A stretch of 28,143 bases of DNA from Spirochaetales bacterium (GTDB taxonomy: Bacteria; Spirochaetota; Spirochaetia; Sphaerochaetales; Sphaerochaetaceae): positions 1 through 28,143 of the forward strand of contig JALFCJ010000176.1 of the NCBI GenBank assembly GCA_022771185.1. The letters run 5' to 3'. The notes beneath the pieces were generated by a model. The model had not been told where the DNA came from. It did no database searches and saw only the letters and a list, made by a program, of their open reading frames with translations. Positions 16,384 to 24,098 of this stretch are shown here, one piece after another. Both the position numbers and the translations under genes were made by a program. Positions within the stretch are counted from its first letter, which is position 1; each line of letters starts with the position of its first letter.

Positions 16384-16412
16384 TTGTTTATGGTTTTATC
16401 AAATGGTATTAT
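16384..16412 (+). promoter_or_regulatory. Predicted promoter of the polymerase/outer-membrane operon
   Basis: TTGTTT (16384-16389), a 17-base spacer and TATTAT (16407-16412), giving a leader of about 50 bases before the wzy ATG. It sits in the 270-base divergent region between the minus-strand GT4 operon and wzy. A minus-strand promoter must also be here, but no convincing pair was found. Consensus-based only. Confidence 0.35.
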
Positions 16413-16436
16413 AACGACGTCTATTGTATTTAATTT

Positions 16437-16460
16437 GGAGAGTATTCTTGGATAGAATAC
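16437..16460 (+). promoter_or_regulatory. Leader hairpin between ribosome-binding sequence and wzy start
   Basis: GTATTCT (16442-16448) and AGAATAC (16454-16460) form a perfect 7-bp stem with a 5-base loop. It begins directly after GGAGA (16437-16441), the only Shine-Dalgarno-like sequence, which is otherwise about 30 bases from the ATG at 16471. Folding would bring the two to a normal distance. A stop codon lies immediately before the ATG, so no earlier in-frame start is possible. Confidence 0.45.
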
Positions 16461-16470
16461 GAATATATGA

Positions 16471-18060
16471 ATGGAAAAGATATTGAAGAATGATAATTTG
16501 AAAACATTTACGTATACATGTGATGGATTTTTTCTTTTAGGATTGCTCCTTGTTCTATTTCCTAATTTTGGCAAAAGCAGAATTCCTAGTTTTTTATATC
16601 CTTTTTTCTGTTTTGACGGGATGTTATCTGTTTATCCTTTCGCCATTTTTTCTGTAATGGTAATAATTTGGCTATTTTTAAAAAAGGATTACAAGAAAAT
16701 ATGGTTTATCATTGCCTCTTGTGGATTATACTGTCTTGGAAATCTGATAGTTACATTGCATGGACTTGGGAAAATAATTGGGAAAGTCACAGAATATGAT
16801 ATATGTATGCTTGATGGATCCAGACTTGGTTTTTTTAATCTGATAAGTAATGTTTTTAGTAGTTCTACTATATCTACAAGGCTTTTTATTTCAGAAGGGA
16901 TATTTGCTATATACTCTGGATTAACTCAATATAAAGAAGTCTTCTTAGTGGCAATTCTTATTTGTTTCTTTTACGTTGATCGTGCTGAGGAATTGAATAA
17001 ATTATTCGAGGGGGGGGGGATTGCGACATTTATAGTTGTTTGCCTATACGAGATAATTGAAATACCCTTTATTATTGGGAATGAAACCTCTATAACGTTT
17101 TTAAAAATGATAAATCCATTCTTTTATGATGTGCATTTGAATGGTTCGTGGTGGCCTCCCTTAATTTTATCTTCACCTGTTCTTCGAGGTGTTTTTGCAG
17201 AGCAGAGTTTTTTCGGGTATTACTTGGGATTAGTATCAGTTCTTTTTATCCATCTGCTTTTGAACAATAGAAAGAAGGTTTTTTGGGGGACTTTTCTTTT
17301 TCTTTCATATTTATTTGCGTTTCTTACTGATTCTAGAAGTGCGATAATGTTAGTACTCGGCGGAACAATTATTTACTGTTTTGTATATTATATAAAAGGA
17401 AAGAGTTTTAAGAGTATTCTTATCGTTCTTTTGGTTCTTGCTTTGGCCTTTGTAGGAAATGATATTTTTGGCGCAATAAAAGGTAAAAGTACAGAAAACA
17501 GAACTACTGGACTAGAAAATACTGATTCTTCAATCAATGAGACTATTAAAAGTGTATTTAGCATGACAGCCAGAAGCAATGCTTCGCGTTATGGTTATAC
17601 TCTTGCTACATTACACGTTGGATTAAAAAACCCTATACTTGGTGTAGGTCAGAGTTATATTGGATCTTATATCTCAGAAGAACTGTTAGAAAATGGTAAT
17701 ATAAATGAAGAATTAGCAGTGTGGAAGGATGATCAGAGTGAAGCAGGTATTTTGAATAGTTGTTATCCTAGTTTCAATCAATATACGACATCGTTCGCTG
17801 TAGGTGGAATTGTCGGACTAATAATGGATTTCTGGGGTATAGGTTTGATTGTATTGTTCTATTTGTATTACTTCGTGAAGAACGGAAAAAAAGTTAAATC
17901 ACATTCTTTCATGGTTTTTTCACTATTAGCTATAGTTGCTGCGTGGGGATTTAGTAATAGCTTCACTGCTAATTACTTATATGTTATTATACTTGGCTTA
18001 GGGTTTCTGGATGTTATTTCTTGCTATAAGATTTCCAAGGAAGGGGAGATTAATGAATAA
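16471..18060 (+). CDS. wzy: Wzy-like O-antigen/capsule polymerase
   Basis: A 529-residue multi-spanning inner-membrane protein with a hydrophobic pattern of about ten or more segments and a large polar loop around residues 340-440. LTDSRSAIMLVLGG (286-299) and NPILGVGQSYIGSY (387-400) are landmarks of the O-antigen ligase/polymerase superfamily. Its place beside a flippase and an initiating transferase makes polymerase (Wzy) the best call; a ligase (WaaL) cannot be excluded. Codons 180-183 contain a run of ten G (17010-17019), read as Glu-Gly-Gly-Gly. Loss of one G gives a stop at 17033, gain of one gives a stop at 17058, so both variants truncate the protein at about residue 190. The present sequence is the full-length form. 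The gene overlaps the next one by 8 bases. Confidence 0.82.
   Translation: MEKILKNDNLKTFTYTCDGFFLLGLLLVLFPNFGKSRIPSFLYPFFCFDGMLSVYPFAIFSVMVIIWLFLKKDYKKIWFIIASCGLYCLGNLIVTLHGLGKIIGKVTEYDICMLDGSRLGFFNLISNVFSSSTISTRLFISEGIFAIYSGLTQYKEVFLVAILICFFYVDRAEELNKLFEGGGIATFIVVCLYEIIEIPFIIGNETSITFLKMINPFFYDVHLNGSWWPPLILSSPVLRGVFAEQSFFGYYLGLVSVLFIHLLLNNRKKVFWGTFLFLSYLFAFLTDSRSAIMLVLGGTIIYCFVYYIKGKSFKSILIVLLVLALAFVGNDIFGAIKGKSTENRTTGLENTDSSINETIKSVFSMTARSNASRYGYTLATLHVGLKNPILGVGQSYIGSYISEELLENGNINEELAVWKDDQSEAGILNSCYPSFNQYTTSFAVGGIVGLIMDFWGIGLIVLFYLYYFVKNGKKVKSHSFMVFSLLAIVAAWGFSNSFTANYLYVIILGLGFLDVISCYKISKEGEINE
17010..17019 (+). repeat. Poly-G tract (10 G) inside wzy, probable phase-variation site
   Basis: Ten uninterrupted G in an AT-rich coding sequence; no other G or C run of this length was seen in the window. 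Homopolymeric G tracts of this size are known contingency sites for slipped-strand mispairing in spirochaetes and other host-associated bacteria. Confidence 0.75.
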
Positions 18061-18688
18061 AGATAAAGAAAGATGTAGCATAGTCGTGTACAAGATAGTT
18101 AAGGGAATTGTAGATTTATTATGTTCCCTTATAGGTATTGTTATCTTATTTCCTCTTTTTCTTATTATCAGTATATTAATTAAAGCAAGTTCAAAAGGGC
18201 CTGTTTTTTTTGTTCAGGAGAGAATAGGGATTAATGGAAGAAAATTTAAGCTTTATAAGTTTAGGACAATGGTAAATAATGCCGAAGATCTAATTGCATC
18301 GTTTACCCCAGAACAAAAAAAAGAATGGAAAGAAAACTTTAAGCTAGTCGATGATCCTAGAATCACAAAGATTGGAAAATTCCTTAGGAAAACAAGTTTA
18401 GATGAACTACCACAGTTAATAAATATTTTCAAAGGTGATATGAGTTTTGTGGGACCAAGGCCTATTATTGATGAGGAACTTTTGTGGTATGGTGATCAGA
18501 AGGAAAAGCTTCTCACACTTAAACCTGGTCTTACAGGCTGGTGGGCTGTTAATGGAAGATCTAATGTTCCTTATCCAGAGAGATGTGATTTAGAGTTGTA
18601 TTATGTGGACCATTTTTCATTATACTTAGATATAGTTATAATATTTAGGACGATAGGAGCCATAATAAAAAAAGATGGGGCCAGGTAG
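18053..18688 (+). CDS. PglC/WcaJ-type initiating phosphoglycosyl transferase
   Basis: Transfers a sugar phosphate from a UDP-sugar to undecaprenyl phosphate, the first step of repeat-unit assembly. The 211-residue form has one N-terminal hydrophobic re-entrant helix (about 17-44) followed by the catalytic domain: SSKGPVFFVQERIGINGRKF (46-65), YKFRTM, DDPRITKIGKFLRKTSLDEL with the catalytic pair D117-E118, SFVGPRP (131-137) and PGLTGWWAVNGRS. It lacks the long N-terminal membrane domain of WbaP/WcaJ, so it is the short monotopic type. The frame is open to 18011, but ATG 18053 is chosen for its AGGGGAG site and because it overlaps the wzy stop by 8 bases. The sugar is not predictable. Confidence 0.9.
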   Translation: MNKDKERCSIVVYKIVKGIVDLLCSLIGIVILFPLFLIISILIKASSKGPVFFVQERIGINGRKFKLYKFRTMVNNAEDLIASFTPEQKKEWKENFKLVDDPRITKIGKFLRKTSLDELPQLINIFKGDMSFVGPRPIIDEELLWYGDQKEKLLTLKPGLTGWWAVNGRSNVPYPERCDLELYYVDHFSLYLDIVIIFRTIGAIIKKDGAR

Positions 18689-18712
18689 AGTTGTGCATAA
18701 AGGCTGGGGTAT

Positions 18713-20554
18713 ATGATTCGAAAATGGTTTGTTTTTGTTTTGTTTTTTTTTATAAGCTGTAGTGTTTTTTCTGCTGCATATTCCATCATTGATTACAATT
18801 TTTTTATTTCCGGTAAAACAATGGATGGCGCGATAGAACGCCTGATAGTTCCAAATAGTGTAGAAGTTTTTGATTCTGAAGATAGCCTAATAACTGCATT
18901 AATTACAAAAAAACAAACCTTAATTAATCAACGTATATTCAAGAGCATAGATTACTTCTATACCTTGGGAGAGCCTATAGATGAGGTTATTCCTGTTACA
19001 GTTAGTTTTGAGATTGAAGATGCCAGGTCTTTTCTTGTTCTTCCATACCCAAAGTACGACTCAAACTATGGCACTAGACTTGGTGTGAAGTTATGGGACA
19101 GTAACCTTTTTGGAACGCTATCAAATCTATCTGGTACATTACATGCAACATTTGAAGATAATAACTGGTCTAATCCTATATATTTTGGAAATATTGAGTT
19201 AGCAGGTTTATATATTGGAGAGACATCAATATCATTAAGTGTTTTAGCTGAGGGTAGGTTTGGAGAAAAACTGTATGATTATGCAGTATCTACGTCATTT
19301 GTAAACATTCCTCTTTTGTTTAATTCCTTCTTAAATTTAGATTTCTCTGGTAAGAAAAGTGGAGAGGGAACAAAGTATTCCGTATCTTCTTCGCTTGGAG
19401 GGATAAAAATCGGTTCTATAGGTTTTACTCCTTCTTTTAATGGTGTTCATTATGATAAAGACCCTGAGTCTTCTTATTACATCCCCAGCCTTAACATAGA
19501 TGGTATTGATCTCCGGAATGTTGGCATTTCTTTCTTCGATAGTGTAAAACTCATTCCTACAGCTGAAAGTGGTTATAAAAAAATAGCCTCAGATTATATC
19601 TCGCATGTCACCAACCTATCTTTTAATGGAGATTTTCTTAGAGGTGTCAATTACACCAATGAAATGATATATTATCCAATGGCTGATGAAAATGGTGCAG
19701 ATTTCTATTTTAATAATACTGCAAGTTATAAACTCACAGATGTATCTACCATCTACATAATGGAGAATATTGCTACATCTACTGATTCTAAAACGATTTC
19801 ATATTTTGATACAGGTTTAGGTGTGAGTCAGAAAATTGATATCGGTTCAAAAGTTTTAATCACACCAAAACTAAGTGAGTATCTTAGAGTTTATCCTACA
19901 AATCATGGTTTAGAATATGCACGATACTATACTATTGAAGCATCTACTAGTGGAGACTACGTAAACTGGATTGGAAACTTCAGGGACGGAATACAATATA
20001 CAGCCACTATTTCTGAAGCTTGGATGCAGAGATATAATTTAAGGGAATCATTTGCAGAGAAAGACGGAGTTTTTGATCATGTTGAGATATCTGCTTATAA
20101 GCTTCTTTGGGGATGGCTTAATCCATCTGCCCGAATAATATTCAACTATGCTGTAGATAGAGATGATTATAAATATCTCTATGGTTCCACATCTGCTACT
20201 GTCGGAGAAGAGTTGAGAGGAATAAGAAACTATCAGGTTGAAGATGAAAATATGCTTGCATTTATAGCCAATATTAACCTTATGACTTATTTTCCTCTTC
20301 CGTCATTTTTGAATTTTGTGGATACTTATGCAAACATATTTTTTGATTACGCTCTTTTGAAGAAGGACTTGGCAACTCCGGCAAAGAATTATTACGGAGT
20401 AGGTTTTGAAGGTATTGGTGTTTTAAAGGATTATCCTTCTTATCCAATTAGGCTTTCAGTCGGTTTTGATCTGGAAGGGTTAATAAAGTGCATAAAGAAT
20501 GGTGGGCCAAAAGGATTTTATGAGATCTATTTTGGAATGGGCTTCTTTTTTTGA
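18713..20554 (+). CDS. Outer-membrane beta-barrel with POTRA-like N-terminus (Omp85-like)
   Basis: A 613-residue exported protein. Residues 1 to about 21 are a signal peptide (FVFVLFFFISCSVFSAA); a cysteine at 16 makes a lipoprotein reading possible but less likely. About residues 24-105 look like a single POTRA-type domain: NQRIFKSIDYFYTLGE, then IPVTVSFEIEDAR, as in BamA/TamA-type proteins. From SNYGTRLGVKLWDSNLFGTL (112-131) onward the sequence alternates polar and hydrophobic residues as in a large barrel and ends in a run of phenylalanines, like a C-terminal barrel strand. It lies between the initiating transferase and a Wzi-like barrel, suggesting a role in putting the glycan across or onto the outer membrane (inference). 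The family call is by pattern only. A run of nine T lies in the signal-peptide codons. Confidence 0.6.
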   Translation: MIRKWFVFVLFFFISCSVFSAAYSIIDYNFFISGKTMDGAIERLIVPNSVEVFDSEDSLITALITKKQTLINQRIFKSIDYFYTLGEPIDEVIPVTVSFEIEDARSFLVLPYPKYDSNYGTRLGVKLWDSNLFGTLSNLSGTLHATFEDNNWSNPIYFGNIELAGLYIGETSISLSVLAEGRFGEKLYDYAVSTSFVNIPLLFNSFLNLDFSGKKSGEGTKYSVSSSLGGIKIGSIGFTPSFNGVHYDKDPESSYYIPSLNIDGIDLRNVGISFFDSVKLIPTAESGYKKIASDYISHVTNLSFNGDFLRGVNYTNEMIYYPMADENGADFYFNNTASYKLTDVSTIYIMENIATSTDSKTISYFDTGLGVSQKIDIGSKVLITPKLSEYLRVYPTNHGLEYARYYTIEASTSGDYVNWIGNFRDGIQYTATISEAWMQRYNLRESFAEKDGVFDHVEISAYKLLWGWLNPSARIIFNYAVDRDDYKYLYGSTSATVGEELRGIRNYQVEDENMLAFIANINLMTYFPLPSFLNFVDTYANIFFDYALLKKDLATPAKNYYGVGFEGIGVLKDYPSYPIRLSVGFDLEGLIKCIKNGGPKGFYEIYFGMGFFF

Positions 20555-20572
20555 TATATTGTTGGACTAAGT

Positions 20573-22444
20573 ATGAAAAAGGTTATTGTTGTTGTTCTCT
20601 TATTATCGCTTTCGCTTGCCCTCTTTGCAGGAGTAAGTAGCATTTCTGTTCCAATTGATTCTGATGCATACAGAATTATTGATACTGCAGAGTTGAAAGG
20701 AATAATTCCATCTCAACCTGATGTCAAGCCATATACTTATGATAAAGTAAAGGGCCTTTTGGAAACGATCTATTCATCTTCGAAAACCTCGGAAGGTGAG
20801 AGAAGAGTCATAGAGTCCTTTATTGAGAACTTTGAGAGATCTCTAGGTGTTGATAGAGATGCTTCTTTATCAAAGATATTGAAAAATGGATATTTTTCTG
20901 GACCTAAAGTTGAAAATGTTGATCTTATTGTAGGTGCAAAGTTCAAGACACAAAATACTTTTGGTTTTGGTAATGATAAAGCTTTTGACTCAAGAAATAA
21001 GCTCACAGCATATATACGAGGAGAGCTCTTTGACTCCCTTTCCATATATATGGATTTTGGAATGTGCTTGGATAAAATAGATCACAGAGCCTTTTTGATT
21101 ACAGATTTCACTCATGAGTGTGAAGGTTTTTATATGACGCTCTTGGGTAATCAAGCAGATATTGTACAGTCTCCATTTACAGCCTTTGGTGATGGTTTTG
21201 CAATGAATCCAGAAGTAGCTGCATCTCTTTTTAATGATACTTTATCCATTAGATTTGGTGCGGTAAAGAGAGACTGGGGGCCGGGCTTGAATAATTTGGG
21301 CTTATCAGGATCTGCAAGAACTTTTGATGGTTTTGAGTTTACTCTAAATCCTGCATCTTGGTTTAGTATTTCTGTACTTACTGGTTCTTTGGGTAAATCA
21401 TATTTACCGATGAAAGGGGAAGCGGATCCAATAGGGGATAAAGAACTCCATTCCAATACTTTTGACAACAACTTCTCGATACAGAGAATTGAAATTGAGC
21501 CTTTATCTGGGTTTAAAGCAGCGATATTCGAATCTGTTGTTTGGAGAAAGAGATTTGAGCTTGCATACTTGAATCCACTCTGTGTATATATGTTTGCTCA
21601 GAATTATATCGGCGATTTCGATAATGTTATGGCTGGTCTAGATTTTTCTTACACATGGAATGGTATTGGACGATTCTATGCAGCCTTGGCCCTTGATGAG
21701 TTTAATAGTCTAAATGGAGGTAAAGTCCTTTCTTCTGCTCGAAACATTATTGCTCTTCAAGCAGGAATGGAAGTTGCCGTCCCATTTGGATATTTTGGGA
21801 AAATAACTGTCCAAGGTACATATATACCACCTTTCTTCGGCAGCCATTATACATATAGAGGTAGTGAAAACCCTTGGGGGAGTTCTTCGATGGCTACGGC
21901 ATATGTAAATAAAGGTGGAACCCTAAGTTATCCGCTTTATCCTGACTCAATGGAATTGTTGGTTTCATTTGATGCAAGCCTTGGAAAAGGCTTTACTTTG
22001 GATTTGGAAGTTAAGGATCAAATGAGGAGTGCTCAGTATTCTACAGATGAATATGGTACTACTTTAAATAATATTATTAATTATTATCAGCAGCTTTATG
22101 GCGATGGTTTTAATTATGTGGACAAGGATTTCTTGTCATATATATGGAATAATATAGTTAGTGTTTCTGCTGTTGTAAAAAAAGAGTTCTCAGAATTTCC
22201 TATTGCTCTTAATTGTGGCTTACAGTGCATCGTCGATACTAGGAGAAGCTATAGTTTCAATGAAAAAGTAAAGTGGTATCGAAACTATGAAATGGTTGAT
22301 GATGGCAGTAAGCTTGAAGATGGAGTTCCTGTTGAAACTGGTTCTAGTCTTAAATATAACCCTGGAAATGGTACAGTAATGGGACATGACTGGAGTACGA
22401 GTGTAAGGTTTGCCGTTTCTATTGGTTTTTCACTATACTACTGA
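20573..22444 (+). CDS. Wzi-like capsule assembly outer-membrane protein
   Basis: A 623-residue exported barrel. Signal peptide 1-19 (VIVVVLLLSLSLALFAG), then a helical N-terminal part (about 30-95, IIDTAELKGIIP through IESFIENFERSL) as in Wzi, then the barrel. Wzi-type landmarks: IRFGAVKRDWGPGLNNLGLS (226-245), ARTFDGFEFTLNP, and further on AYLNPLCVYMFAQN with a following DFSYTWNG and ALALDEF. Wzi proteins hold capsule polysaccharide at the cell surface. It lies 18 bases after the Omp85-like gene with only a weak ribosome-binding sequence. Family call is good; function as a capsule anchor in a spirochaete is inferred. Confidence 0.75.
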   Translation: MKKVIVVVLLLSLSLALFAGVSSISVPIDSDAYRIIDTAELKGIIPSQPDVKPYTYDKVKGLLETIYSSSKTSEGERRVIESFIENFERSLGVDRDASLSKILKNGYFSGPKVENVDLIVGAKFKTQNTFGFGNDKAFDSRNKLTAYIRGELFDSLSIYMDFGMCLDKIDHRAFLITDFTHECEGFYMTLLGNQADIVQSPFTAFGDGFAMNPEVAASLFNDTLSIRFGAVKRDWGPGLNNLGLSGSARTFDGFEFTLNPASWFSISVLTGSLGKSYLPMKGEADPIGDKELHSNTFDNNFSIQRIEIEPLSGFKAAIFESVVWRKRFELAYLNPLCVYMFAQNYIGDFDNVMAGLDFSYTWNGIGRFYAALALDEFNSLNGGKVLSSARNIIALQAGMEVAVPFGYFGKITVQGTYIPPFFGSHYTYRGSENPWGSSSMATAYVNKGGTLSYPLYPDSMELLVSFDASLGKGFTLDLEVKDQMRSAQYSTDEYGTTLNNIINYYQQLYGDGFNYVDKDFLSYIWNNIVSVSAVVKKEFSEFPIALNCGLQCIVDTRRSYSFNEKVKWYRNYEMVDDGSKLEDGVPVETGSSLKYNPGNGTVMGHDWSTSVRFAVSIGFSLYY

Positions 22445-22474
22445 TGTATATCAAATAATCAAATTGGAGAAGAA

Positions 22475-23299
22475 ATGAACACTTTGATAAAGAGATTATC
22501 GATTGTTGTTTTACTTGTTTTTTTTGTTGCTATTCACGTTTATGCTGAGCCAAGCATCAACGATATTATATCTGATATGCCACAAGATAAGGTCGAAGCC
22601 TTTTTGAGTGGCGATACAGTTGAGATGTATTCATTAAATGGTGAGTATGTACCTTCTATTGCCATGGATGGTTCCATGGGAAAAAGCAAGGCAAAGAATG
22701 ACTATGAGAAAGAAGGTGTATTTACTCTTGGTCTTGCTACTTTTGTTAAGTATCCTGATTCATGGGAATGCATGTCTTTCGACGAAAAGAAACTAGAGAT
22801 TATCAATACGTTTCTGAGTATTTCAACAATTAAGGGTATAACATATATATCTCATAGTGCAGGAGACAAACCCAAAGTCCTTTTTTCTGATGCCTATACT
22901 CTTGTAGACAAAGATAGTAAGAAGGAAGCATATGACGTAAAGTTCTCATATGCTCCTTCCTCTTATAAGTACCAGGTTGCAGCATATCTTAAAGACTCTG
23001 TTTTTGGTGGAAACAAGTATCTGATTGATTATGATATCTCTGAAAGTGAGATATTCATGACTATCACTAATTACACAGATTTAAAGTTTTTATTCTTCAA
23101 GGCAGTGTCTAAAGGTGAACTTAATATGTGTGTGGATGCAGTCATGACTAAAGAAGGCATCGCCATCTTCGCCTTGGCTACCGTTTACAGTCAGGAATCA
23201 TCAATAAATACTCCTGTCGGATCGATACATCTTCCTTCTGCCTTTATGAAGAGAATAACCAGTCTGAAGAACTGGTTTATTCAGGAGATCAACAATTGA
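22475..23299 (+). CDS. Secreted protein of unknown function, copy 1 of a paralogous pair
   Basis: A 274-residue protein with a signal peptide (LSIVVLLVFFVAIHVYA, cleavage near residue 25). The mature part has mixed alpha/beta character and no recognised catalytic motif. It shares with the next gene the block STIKGITYISHSAGDKPKVL and DAYTL, and the pattern YLKDSVFGGNKYLIDYDI. It resembles a spirochaete family annotated only as DUF6675; that name is from memory and unconfirmed. GGAGAAG lies just before the ATG. The position between Wzi-like barrels suggests a periplasmic partner of glycan export or of barrel assembly. No function can be claimed. Confidence 0.8.
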   Translation: MNTLIKRLSIVVLLVFFVAIHVYAEPSINDIISDMPQDKVEAFLSGDTVEMYSLNGEYVPSIAMDGSMGKSKAKNDYEKEGVFTLGLATFVKYPDSWECMSFDEKKLEIINTFLSISTIKGITYISHSAGDKPKVLFSDAYTLVDKDSKKEAYDVKFSYAPSSYKYQVAAYLKDSVFGGNKYLIDYDISESEIFMTITNYTDLKFLFFKAVSKGELNMCVDAVMTKEGIAIFALATVYSQESSINTPVGSIHLPSAFMKRITSLKNWFIQEINN

Positions 23300-24096
23300 A
23301 GAAGATATTATCTGTAGTTCTATTTTTCTTAATAAGCATTTCATTTATTTTTGCTGAGTCTGTTATAGGGTATTTTCCTTCTTTTACAGAAGATGAAAGA
23401 AGTATTCTTCTTTCCGGGGAAATTCTGAAAGGAACTTCTGTTTCTGATGATATCATGTCTTTTATTCCTAGTGGTTCAATTATTACTGATACAGCTAATG
23501 AAGTCCTTTCTTATGATAAGGGGTTCGTTGTTGCAGTAGATATGCTTATACCATATCCAGATAAAATGAAGGGAATGAATGAAGAGGATATGCTTCTTTA
23601 TCTCTATAATAATGCCCTAAAAGTCTCTACTATGAAAGGTATTGAATATGTATCCCATAGATCAGGGGATAAGCTAAAAGTTCTGTTTAATGATGCATAT
23701 ATGCTTTCATCGGATGATATTAAAGATAGAATTGATGATCCGCAAGTCGTTAGTGTCCCTGAATATGCGGAGCATTATGTATATATGAAGGATACTTCTT
23801 TTGGAAAGAACGTATATCGTATTGAGTATAAAGTAAAAGGAAAAGAAATTGCTTTAGAAATGAGAAATTCTTCTGAGTTGAAATTCATGGGCATAGGTCT
23901 TGTTGCACCAGGTAAGGTTGCTATGTCGATTGATATGATGCTTACAGACGAAGGTGTACTGTTCTCAGGTGTTGCATCAGTGAAAGATAAGGAACCTAAA
24001 CTTAATCTTCTTGTTTATACTATCGACTTGGAAGAGTCGATAATGAATAGGGTCATTGCTATCAAAGATTGGTATTTTAGACTCATAGGTGATTAG
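23296..24096 (+). CDS. Secreted protein of unknown function, copy 2 of a paralogous pair
   Basis: A 266-residue paralogue of the preceding gene with a signal peptide (ILSVVLFFLISISFIFA, cleavage near residue 20). Shared blocks: STMKGIEYVSHRSGDKLKVL, NDAYML, YMKDTSFGKNVYRIEYKV, SSELKFMGIGLVAPGKVAM. It starts at TTG 23296, which overlaps the upstream stop as TTGA and has AGGAGA seven bases before it; the signal peptide begins immediately, so the start is well supported. No catalytic residues or known domain were recognised. Its stop lies two bases before the next gene. Confidence 0.8.
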   Translation: MKKILSVVLFFLISISFIFAESVIGYFPSFTEDERSILLSGEILKGTSVSDDIMSFIPSGSIITDTANEVLSYDKGFVVAVDMLIPYPDKMKGMNEEDMLLYLYNNALKVSTMKGIEYVSHRSGDKLKVLFNDAYMLSSDDIKDRIDDPQVVSVPEYAEHYVYMKDTSFGKNVYRIEYKVKGKEIALEMRNSSELKFMGIGLVAPGKVAMSIDMMLTDEGVLFSGVASVKDKEPKLNLLVYTIDLEESIMNRVIAIKDWYFRLIGD

Positions 24097-24098
24097 TC

